Positions 35,278 to 42,055 of a DNA stretch of 64,000 nucleotides are shown piece after piece. The notes under the pieces are model-generated. The model had not been told where the DNA came from, did no database searches, and saw only the letters and a program-made list of their open reading frames with translations. Position 1 is the stretch's first letter. Each line of letters starts with the position of its first letter. This DNA is from Pseudomonadales bacterium (lineage in GTDB: Bacteria; Pseudomonadota; Gammaproteobacteria; Pseudomonadales; Azotimanducaceae), in NCBI GenBank assembly GCA_024234635.1, contig JACKNX010000002.1:186001-250000 (forward strand), given 5' to 3'. The position numbers and the translations under genes are program-made.

Positions 35278-35470
35278 GCAGCTGGCCACGTCGCGATCAG
35301 CCAGCGCAGTCGTGCCTGCAACTTCGTTCCAGTTGAGGCCTGCGAAAGAGCAGCAGGGTAGGCAAGCAGGAAATCGCTGGTCAGCAAAGGCAGCGAAAAA
35401 CGCTTACCTTGATACGAGGCGGCAACGCCGACGACAACTGAAAGAGCCCTGAAAGGACTTTCGCAGCAGA
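35278..35470 (+). repeat. dispersed repeat copy C (diverged)
   Basis: Flank starting CAGCTGGCCACG, then core in the reference orientation (GAGGCCTGCGAAAGAGCAGC... to CCCTGAAAGGACTTTCGCAGCAG). More point differences than the other copies; the ATGGAAC half of the small palindrome is changed. It occupies the gap between the MFS operon promoter and the end of the regulator gene at 35505. The stretch 35101-35504 holds O3 and this repeat and no gene. Confidence 0.7.
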
Positions 35471-35504
35471 CACGGTACTGCAGGCTCGATCGGCTCGTTT
35501 GATG

Positions 35505-37055
35505 TCAGGTAAATCCAAGTTCGGCAAACGACCGCGTGAACCGTTCCCGCAGGTCCTCGCGACAGGGAAATGACCGGTAGAAGTCGGCGATGCGGAAATG
35601 CGGCGCCCGCGCGCGAATGCTTTGCGCCCAGAAGGCAGCCTGCGCATGGTCGCCATTGCAGTGCGCGGCCAGCGCGGCAATCGCCTCGATGAGGTGGTGC
35701 GCGCGCGGCGCGTTGGCGGCCTTGATACTCCATTCCTGCGCCCGCCCCGGGTTGTCATTGGCCAGCCAGCTCAATGCCGACGTGGCAAGAAACGCATAGC
35801 GCAGCGGATCGATGGGCGACAGCGACAGCGCTCTGCTGATGAGCCGGTCGATCGTCTGCCCCTCACCGGTCGTGGCGCACGCCAATGCCTGGTTGTAGTA
35901 CGCAAGTGCATTGCTCGGGCTCAAGGCCGCCGCGCGTTCGAACCACGGAACGGCCTGACTGACATGTCCGTGCAGATAGTGTGCGCGCCCCACGGTGACA
36001 TTCACGACCGCATCGAAGGGATCGAGTTCGTATGCGCGTTCCGCGCTCGCCTGCGCCAGCCTGCGGGCGACATCCGGCTTCTTCGCATAGCCGACGAAGG
36101 CATCCTGGAAGTGGGTGAACGACAGGCCCGCATGGGCAAGCGCAAATCCCGGGTCCAGCGAAACCGCCCGCTGGAACAGGTGCATGGCCACATCGTTGTC
36201 GTGACCGTTGAAGCGGTGCGCATGACGCAGACCGCGGAAATAGCAGGTCCACGCATCCAGGTCTTCCGTGCTGATGATCGTCTCAACGCCGGCCCGTTCG
36301 GACTGGATGCGCATTTCAATGGTGTTGACGATGCGGGCCACGAGGTCGTTGCGCAGTGTGATCAGCGCATCGACCGGCGTGGTGAAGCGATCCGCCCACA
36401 CCACATCCCTGGTCGCCGTAGCCGTCAGCTCCACGGTGACGGAAGCCTGTTCACCGAATATCGCCAGGCTGCCCGAGAACAGATAGTCCACGTCGAGTAT
36501 GCGCACGACGTCTTCCAGGTCCACGCCGCGCAGCTTGAACGTGGATGCCCGGGAAATCACACGCAGCCAGCGCAATCGCGACAGGTCCGCGGTAACTTCA
36601 TGAGAAATGGCGTCCGCCAGCGGTTCGTAGCGCGTGTCGAGACTCAGCAGCGTCAATGGCATGACGGCGATCGAGGCGCGCGATGCCTCCTCGACGGGCG
36701 ACGTTTCCGGCGCGGGGAGCGGGCGGGTTGTCGGGTTGACGACAGTCGCCACCGCCGCGACGAAGCGGAAGCCGCGTTCCCGCACGGTGCGGATGAACCG
36801 CTGCGCCTTGCCATCATCACCGAGAGCCGCCCTGGCGGAGCGGATGCGACTGTTGACCGCCGCATCCGTGACCACCCGGCCACCCCAGACGCGTTCGTTG
36901 AGTTCATCCTTGCCGATGACCCGATCCGGGTTGGCGACGAGCAGCTCCAGCAACGCAAATACCTGCGGCTCGAGGGGCACGACCTGCCCGTTCGCCCGCA
37001 ATTCCTGCTTTTCGGCGTCCAGTTCGAAGGGGTCGAATCGGTAGAGCATCGTCAT
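35505..37055 (-). CDS. winged-helix transcriptional regulator with TPR domain
   Basis: A 516-residue CadC-like regulator without a membrane segment. The N-terminal OmpR/PhoB-type winged helix (about 1-95) reads RFDPFELDAEKQELRANGQ, PLEPQVFALLELLVANPDRVIGKDEL and AVNSRIRSARAALGDDGKAQRFIRTVRERGFRF. A TolB-like domain (about 125-255) follows: SIAVMPLTLLSLDTRYEPLADAISHEVTADLSR. The C-terminal half consists of TPR-type helices with repeated GRAHYLHGHVSQAVPWFERAAALSP patterns. The start ATG is at 37055 or six bases later. It is divergent from the methyltransferase at 37175, and they share a 120-bp promoter region. Proteins of this build sense something through the TPR part; the ligand is unknown. 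Confidence 0.85.
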   Translation of the reverse strand: MTMLYRFDPFELDAEKQELRANGQVVPLEPQVFALLELLVANPDRVIGKDELNERVWGGRVVTDAAVNSRIRSARAALGDDGKAQRFIRTVRERGFRFVAAVATVVNPTTRPLPAPETSPVEEASRASIAVMPLTLLSLDTRYEPLADAISHEVTADLSRLRWLRVISRASTFKLRGVDLEDVVRILDVDYLFSGSLAIFGEQASVTVELTATATRDVVWADRFTTPVDALITLRNDLVARIVNTIEMRIQSERAGVETIISTEDLDAWTCYFRGLRHAHRFNGHDNDVAMHLFQRAVSLDPGFALAHAGLSFTHFQDAFVGYAKKPDVARRLAQASAERAYELDPFDAVVNVTVGRAHYLHGHVSQAVPWFERAAALSPSNALAYYNQALACATTGEGQTIDRLISRALSLSPIDPLRYAFLATSALSWLANDNPGRAQEWSIKAANAPRAHHLIEAIAALAAHCNGDHAQAAFWAQSIRARAPHFRIADFYRSFPCREDLRERFTRSFAELGFT

Positions 37056-37174
37056 CTGCAGCCAGTCTGCACGTAATGATCGCGAAATCGTCATGTTTCC
37101 CGCAAGCAGCAATACCCCGTGGCCGCCATCCTGTGTCCATCGCACCTTCGCGTGCATTCATGAGGTTCACACCG

Positions 37175-37999
37175 ATGGCACAGGCAGCAACGACTAATCA
37201 GTCCGAAACCCTCGAACTCAACGACATCAAGCGCAGGCAGCAGGCGGTATGGGCGTCCGGCGACTACGCACAGGTGGGGTGCACCCTGCAGATCGTGGGG
37301 GAAAACCTGGCCGAGGCGCTGCAACTGCGCGCCGGGGAACGCGTGCTCGACGTTGCCGCCGGCAACGGCAACTTCACGCTGGCAGCCGCCCGCCGTTTCA
37401 CTCGGGTCACCTCCACGGACTATGTCGCGGCCCTGCTGGCGCGTGGCGAGCAGCGCGCCACCGCGGAAGGCTACGACATTACTTTCCAGGTGGCCGACGC
37501 GGAGGCGCTGCCTTTCGCGGATGACTCGTTCGACTGCGTCGGCTCCGTGTTCGGCGCCATGTTCGCGCCCGACCAGACACGTTGCGGCACGGAGCTGGTG
37601 CGAGTCTGCCGCCCTGGAGGCCGCATCGGCATGGCCAACTGGACGCCCGACGGCTTCATCGGTCGCCTGTTTCGTGTCGTGGGCAGCCATGTGAAAAGCG
37701 CGGTCCCGTCACCGGCGCTGTGGGGAACACAAGCCCACCTGCGACAGATTTTCGCCGATTGCACAACGCTCGAGATCCAGCGACGGCACTTCAACTTCCT
37801 CTACCGGTCCACCTACGCGTGGCTCGAGAATTTCAAGACCATCTACGGCCCGGTGCGCAATGCGTTCCTGCAGGTGGAACCGGCTCGCCGGGACGCTCTG
37901 CAAACTGATCTCCTGGCATTGCTCGATGAACTGAACGTCGCCGCCGACGGCACGATGGTCGTTCCCGCCGAGTATCTTCAGGTGGTAGCTACCCGCTGA
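37175..37999 (+). CDS. class I SAM-dependent methyltransferase
   Basis: A 274-residue methyltransferase of the Methyltransf_11 type. Motif I is ERVLDVAAGNGNFTLAA (residues 55-71), motif II DYVAALLARG with the acidic SAM-ribose ligand, then FQVADAEALPFADDSFDCVGS for motif III/IV, and RVCRPGGRIGMANWTPDG for the post-motif. The start could be 37160 or 37175; the latter gives MAQAATTNQ. It is followed by the pentapeptide-globin gene with a 25-bp gap, so the two are probably in one operon under the divergent winged-helix regulator. The methyl acceptor is unknown. Confidence 0.83.
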   Translation: MAQAATTNQSETLELNDIKRRQQAVWASGDYAQVGCTLQIVGENLAEALQLRAGERVLDVAAGNGNFTLAAARRFTRVTSTDYVAALLARGEQRATAEGYDITFQVADAEALPFADDSFDCVGSVFGAMFAPDQTRCGTELVRVCRPGGRIGMANWTPDGFIGRLFRVVGSHVKSAVPSPALWGTQAHLRQIFADCTTLEIQRRHFNFLYRSTYAWLENFKTIYGPVRNAFLQVEPARRDALQTDLLALLDELNVAADGTMVVPAEYLQVVATR

Positions 38000-38024
38000 T
38001 CCCGCAACCGGAAGGAGATCGTCG

Positions 38025-39095
38025 ATGAACGCATCGCTCAGACTCGACGCCGTGGATCGACTCGCACTCGGCTTCCTTGGGCTCGGAACCAGCCTGTTTG
38101 TGGTCGGGTTGCTCGTCGATCCCCAAGCGTTGACCCAGGTTCTGCGCACCATCGTGGATGAGTGGACACCGGGGTTTGTCATCGACGGTCTCCTGCTGCT
38201 CGTGGTCAATCGCATCATCCGTGATAACGAGCGCAAGGCCGTGCTTGCGCAGGTGGGCTCGCTCAGCAACGACTTCGCGCTGGACGCGGTGCGCCGCTCC
38301 CGGCAGGAAGGCTGGCTGGAGGACGGCGCGATCCGGGGCGCTACGCTGCGCAAGGCGGCGCTGCACAACGCTGACCTCAGCAGTGCCTGCCTGCAGAACG
38401 CCGATCTGCGCTACAGCGATCTCAGCAGCGCCTGCCTGACCTACGCCAATCTGCAGGACGCCGATCTCACCGGCTGCAACCTGCGCGGCGCGGATCTGCG
38501 CTGGGCCGACCTGCGCGGTGCGCGCTGCAACTGGGCGGACCTGACCCTGGCGCTGCTCGAAGGCGCGAACCTCGATGGTGCGTGCTTCGAATGCGCCGCT
38601 GTCGACACGGAGTTTGCCGAGCGCCATCCCGATCAGCACACGTTTGCGGGCGGGCATCTCAGCCAGCGCCAGGTGGAACTCGTGCGCTCGACCTTCGCGC
38701 AACTGGAGCATTGCGGAAGTACCGCCATCGATCTTTTTTATCAGAATCTGTTTGCAGCCCGACCAGACCTCGCAGCGATGTTTTCCGGGTCACGCAGACG
38801 ACAGAGCCAGAAATTCCTGGTGAGCCTCAAGGTCATCGTGACCGCGCTGGGCCAACCGGAGCGCAGCATCGAAGTGCTGGAACAACTCGGCAGGCGCCAC
38901 GCGGGTTACGGCGTGCGCCGGGAACACTATGACCTCGCAGGCGGCGTGCTGATGGAGACGCTCGCGCAGTACTTCGGTCCGGCATTCACGGATGAAACAG
39001 CGGAGGCCTGGAAGCGGGCCTTCGACCTGATATCTGGCGTCATGCGCGGCAGCGATGTTCAGCCGCAGCACACACCGGCGCCGCAGGCGCGTTGA
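38025..39095 (+). CDS. membrane-anchored pentapeptide-repeat and globin fusion protein
   Basis: A 356-residue protein with three parts. Residues 12-31 and 50-64 are two hydrophobic helices. Residues about 103-190 are pentapeptide repeats of the A(D/N)LxxADL type, about 17 five-residue turns that would form a right-handed beta helix. Residues about 210-341 are a full single-domain globin: LSQRQVELVRSTFAQL, FYQNLFAARPDLAAMF (Tyr239 B10 and Phe253 CD1), Gln260 near E7 with Lys263, proximal His292 in GRRHAGYGVRREHYDLAGGVL, and AWKRAFDLISGVM helix H. All heme-contact positions are present, so heme binding is expected. ATG at 38025 follows GGAAGGAGATCG. I do not know a characterised protein of this architecture; oxygen or NO sensing at the membrane, or delivery of oxygen to a neighbour, is inference. 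It is in tandem with a methyltransferase. Confidence 0.82.
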   Translation: MNASLRLDAVDRLALGFLGLGTSLFVVGLLVDPQALTQVLRTIVDEWTPGFVIDGLLLLVVNRIIRDNERKAVLAQVGSLSNDFALDAVRRSRQEGWLEDGAIRGATLRKAALHNADLSSACLQNADLRYSDLSSACLTYANLQDADLTGCNLRGADLRWADLRGARCNWADLTLALLEGANLDGACFECAAVDTEFAERHPDQHTFAGGHLSQRQVELVRSTFAQLEHCGSTAIDLFYQNLFAARPDLAAMFSGSRRRQSQKFLVSLKVIVTALGQPERSIEVLEQLGRRHAGYGVRREHYDLAGGVLMETLAQYFGPAFTDETAEAWKRAFDLISGVMRGSDVQPQHTPAPQAR

Positions 39096-39146
39096 GCCGG
39101 AAACCTGTTTCCCCACCGCATTGCGCAGCCTTGTCGTCAGCCGCCA

Positions 39147-40415
39147 TCAGAAAAAGACAAACGACCGCACCACCACGTTTCGCCGACACGGCGCATCCGG
39201 TGGCGCGGTCGGATCGATGCAGGCGGTATGGAAGGACCAGCGGGACACCGATCCGTCGGTCACGGAGTCGTAGCACTTGAGCATCGACACCTCATGCGGC
39301 TGTTGCTCCGGCAACCAGTACCACTCGTGTTCCGGCCGGTAGGTGAAACGCGTCGTCTCGCCAACGCGGTCGTCGTAGATGCGGTAGTTGTTGATGTAGG
39401 GCTGATCCGCGAATGATGGCCAGGCACACAGGACAAACGGATTCTGGCGCACCGCCTCCATCGGTTTGGCGAGATTCACGGACAGGAAACGCCGCGCCAT
39501 CTTCGCCCGCGCCTGGGCCTCCGTGTACCGCTGTTCGCGGCCAAAGTTGCGCAGGTTGCGGGTGAGCAGCTCATGGCAGCGTACGCGGCCGCTGTTGTCG
39601 TTCAGATCGTTGTGCACGAGGTTGGCGTAGGCGCGATTGACGCCCGGATCCTTGTTGTCCTGATCCTCTTTCACCGGCCCCTGGTACTGTTTGTCGAAGA
39701 CGTCGTGGTTGTACACCAGCGCGTCCGTTGCGCCCGGAAAGAAGTCGAGCAACAGGCGCTCCATCTCCGCATAGAACACGCGCTCCACTTCGTGTGCATC
39801 GTAGAAGTTTGTGCAGCGGGATTCGCAGTGCGCCAGCGCGATGCCGAGGCGATCCATGCTTTCTGAACTGAACGGCGACAGTCCCGGGTAGTACTCGCCA
39901 AGCCGACGCGCATCGCGCAGTACCTGCGGAAAGTAGAGGCAACGGCGGACTTCCTGCCTTTCTTCTTCGCGCAACAACTCCGCATCGACAGCGCGTGCCG
40001 GATCGCGCCACAAGGCGTTCGACGACACCACGGAATACGAGGGCTGGTTGTTCACGGTGTAACGCAGCGGCAACGCCACGCCACCCTCCGGTGCCTCGAT
40101 GCCCTGCTGCCGGATGTAGGCAAGACACTCCGCATAGCGGCGGAAACCCGTACCCCACGCCGTCTCCACCGGACCGGGTGGTGCATTGTCCAGGCGTTGC
40201 ACGAGATCCCGGCCTCTCCCCTCGGCGATCTGCGCAAGTGCCGCTTCCACCGCGGCGGCGGTACCCGCATCGCCGTCACGATCGAAGGCGGCAAAGCTGA
40301 GCCCACCATTGGCTGCCAGGGGCGGTGGCTGGCCCGCGGTGCGTTCCGGTTGTGGCACAAAAGGCGCGGTGCGCGCGCCGGATGGTCCGTCGAAGTCGAT
40401 ACCGCTCTGCGCCAT
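39147..40415 (-). CDS. CmcJ/NvfI-family oxygenase-like protein
   Basis: A 422-residue protein of the CmcJ/NvfI group, which contains non-heme iron oxygenase-like enzymes of natural-product tailoring (cephamycin methoxylation protein CmcJ, fungal NvfI). Conserved segments are VYNHDVFDKQYQ, RAYANLVHNDLNDNSG with the H-x-D pair, VNLAKPMEAVRQNPFVLCAW, RPEHEWYWLPEQQPHEVSMLKCYDS and SFHTACIDPTAPPDAPCRRN with the distal His and Arg. The metal triad would be His/Asp of HND and His of SFHT. The ATG at 40415 follows AGGAGGGC. It converges on the globin gene. Bacterial members are largely uncharacterised; the substrate is unknown. Confidence 0.75.
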   Translation of the reverse strand: MAQSGIDFDGPSGARTAPFVPQPERTAGQPPPLAANGGLSFAAFDRDGDAGTAAAVEAALAQIAEGRGRDLVQRLDNAPPGPVETAWGTGFRRYAECLAYIRQQGIEAPEGGVALPLRYTVNNQPSYSVVSSNALWRDPARAVDAELLREEERQEVRRCLYFPQVLRDARRLGEYYPGLSPFSSESMDRLGIALAHCESRCTNFYDAHEVERVFYAEMERLLLDFFPGATDALVYNHDVFDKQYQGPVKEDQDNKDPGVNRAYANLVHNDLNDNSGRVRCHELLTRNLRNFGREQRYTEAQARAKMARRFLSVNLAKPMEAVRQNPFVLCAWPSFADQPYINNYRIYDDRVGETTRFTYRPEHEWYWLPEQQPHEVSMLKCYDSVTDGSVSRWSFHTACIDPTAPPDAPCRRNVVVRSFVFF

Positions 40416-40621
40416 GATGCCCTCCTGTTCACGCCAGCTGCGCGCCGAACACACGCAGCGCGGCGAGCGCCGCCAACCCAGGCTTGCGCGTCGCGAACCA
40501 GTGCGGCAATGGCACTGTCGCCGGTCACTGCGTGCGCACCGGAGGTTAGACCGCCGGTTGCGCCAGAGCAAACGACGCCAGAGGACGCATCTGCGCAAAC
40601 GGCGCGCCGGCCCCCGAACAC

Positions 40622-40730
40622 GATGCTGAAAAAGTCCCTCCCGGACTTGTTTCAGCAGTCGGCGGCTTCGCCGACTCGCACCAAATGCAGCGTTTTCCGC
40701 TGCATTCGCGGGCCAGCCCGGGCAGCATCG
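40622..40730 (-). repeat. dispersed repeat copy D (core only)
   Basis: The core module without a flank, in the same orientation as in copy A: GATGCTGAAAAAGTCCCTCCCGG...TTCAGCAGTCGGCGGC...AAATGCAGCGTTTTCCGCTGC. On the minus strand the terminator-like hairpin AAGTCCGGGAGGGACTTTTT is perfect. It lies in the 465-bp gap between the CmcJ-like gene start and the TetR gene. The rest of the gap (40416-40621) holds no recognisable gene. Confidence 0.78.
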
Positions 40731-40824
40731 CCGCCGGAAAGGGGACCTGAAGAAGCGCGGCCTGGCCCCGGATCCGTGCGAACCCGGGCGCCACAGAAAG
40801 TCCAGGGTCGTACAGGCTTGCTAA

Positions 40825-40861
40825 TGACCACTGGTCAGCTCTATAAATGACCGCCCGTCAT
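40825..40861. promoter_or_regulatory. double palindrome upstream of TetR/molybdenum hydroxylase operon
   Basis: TGACCACTGGTCA (40825-40837) is a perfect 6-bp inverted repeat around one base, and ATGACCGCCCGTCAT (40847-40861) is another around five bases. Both lie within 60 bp of the TetR start and share the TGAC half-site, so they are probable operators for autoregulation. The intervening CTATAAAT could be part of a -10 element. Confidence 0.6.
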
Positions 40862-40880
40862 CTACCACCCGGACAATCCC

Positions 40881-41555
40881 GTGACAGCCCGCCCTCAGCG
40901 CGCGCGCTCCACCGCCCAGAAGCAGCTGCGGCGGGCCGACATTCTCGACGCCGCTGACCGGCACCTCACCGAGGTCGGCTTCGAAGCCTTCTCCATGGCA
41001 TCGCTCGGCCGGCTGGCGGGCGTCGCCAAAGGCACGCTGTACCTGTACTTCGAAACCCGTGAAGACGTGCTCCTGGCACTGTTCATTGCCAAGCTCGACG
41101 CCTGGCGATCCGCCATGGAAGAGCACACGCCTGCACGGGATACCGATGCCGCCTTCGCGCAACGCTTCCATGCCGAGGCCAGCGCGCAGGCCAATCTGCT
41201 GCCCCTGATGGCGCGCCTGGACAGCGTCATCGAACACAACGTCACACTCCCGACGCTCATCGCCGCAAAACGCAGGATGGATGCCACGCTGCGGGATCTG
41301 GCGGGCATACTCGCGCCACGACTGGCCCTGCCGCCAGGGGCAATGCTGGAAGCCATCCACGTGCTCGGCGCCCTGTTGCTGGGCGCGGCACAGATGGACG
41401 CCGGCCCCTGCCTGGATTCACCCGACATTCCCAGGGACGTGCGACAGATTGTCACCCGCTTTTCATCCGATGAACTTTTCACCAGGAATGCCGTCCGCAT
41501 CCTCGACGGCATACGCCACGACACCCATACCGAAACCGGAGACCACGCCACATGA
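40881..41555 (+). CDS. TetR/AcrR family regulator
   Basis: A 224-residue TetR-type repressor. The DNA-binding domain is residues 17-66 with LRRADILDAADRHLTEVGF and the HTH FSMASLGRLAGVAKGTLYLYFETREDVLLAL. The C-terminal part is helical. It starts with GTG at 40881 after the palindromes at 40825 and 40847, and its stop overlaps the start of the iron-sulfur subunit (ATGA at 41552), so regulator and enzyme are in one operon and the regulator likely responds to the enzyme's substrate. No strong ribosome-binding site is visible. Confidence 0.85.
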   Translation: MTARPQRARSTAQKQLRRADILDAADRHLTEVGFEAFSMASLGRLAGVAKGTLYLYFETREDVLLALFIAKLDAWRSAMEEHTPARDTDAAFAQRFHAEASAQANLLPLMARLDSVIEHNVTLPTLIAAKRRMDATLRDLAGILAPRLALPPGAMLEAIHVLGALLLGAAQMDAGPCLDSPDIPRDVRQIVTRFSSDELFTRNAVRILDGIRHDTHTETGDHAT

Positions 41556-42055
41556 TCGAATTCACGCTCAACGGCAAAACCGTCAGCACCAACGACAGCC
41601 CGGACACGCCGCTGTTGTGGGTGGTGCGCGACACCTTCAAGCTGAAAGGCTCCAAGTTCGGCTGCGGCGCGGGCCTCTGCGGCGCCTGCACCATGCACGT
41701 GGACGGCGCGGCCACGAAGACCTGCGTGCTGCCCGTCGGCGCGGTCGCAGGCAAGGCCGTGCTCACCATCGAAGGCCTGGGCACGCCGGACAACCTGCAT
41801 CCCCTGCAGGCGGCCTGGCATGAACTCAGCGTGCCGCAGTGCGGCTACTGCCAGTCCGGGCAGATCATGGCCGCGGCCGCACTGCTCGCCACCAATCCAC
41901 ACCCGGATGCACAGGCCGTGGAAGCTGCCATGGCAGGCAACATTTGCCGATGTGGCTGCTATACGCGCATCAAGCGGGCAATCCTCGAGGTGGCCGGCAG
42001 CAACCTGGCCTACGACGCCACCCGCACCCAACCCGCCACGGAGGCATCGGCATGA
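41552..42055 (+). CDS. [2Fe-2S] small subunit of xanthine-oxidase-type hydroxylase
   Basis: A 167-residue iron-sulfur subunit like isoquinoline 1-oxidoreductase alpha (IorA). The N-terminal plant-type cluster uses Cys38, Cys43, Cys46 and Cys58 (CGAGLCGACTMHVDG...C). The second cluster uses Cys97, Cys100, Cys132 and Cys134 (CGYCQSGQ...CRCGCYTRI). It passes electrons from the molybdenum site to a cytochrome. There is no FAD subunit, as in Ior-type enzymes, and the large subunit follows with an ATGA overlap. The start overlaps the TetR stop in the same way. So three genes are translationally coupled. Confidence 0.9.
   Translation: MIEFTLNGKTVSTNDSPDTPLLWVVRDTFKLKGSKFGCGAGLCGACTMHVDGAATKTCVLPVGAVAGKAVLTIEGLGTPDNLHPLQAAWHELSVPQCGYCQSGQIMAAAALLATNPHPDAQAVEAAMAGNICRCGCYTRIKRAILEVAGSNLAYDATRTQPATEASA

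Noticed and set aside
35598..37076. 492-residue + strand frame
   Set aside because: Antisense shadow of the winged-helix/TPR regulator caused by high GC.
37989..38711. 240-residue minus strand frame with Q/A/E repeats
   Set aside because: Its repeat pattern is the antisense of the pentapeptide-coding DNA.
41839..42051. Long N-terminal extension of the molybdenum subunit
   Set aside because: It overlaps the iron-sulfur gene in another frame; the Tat signal starts at 42052.
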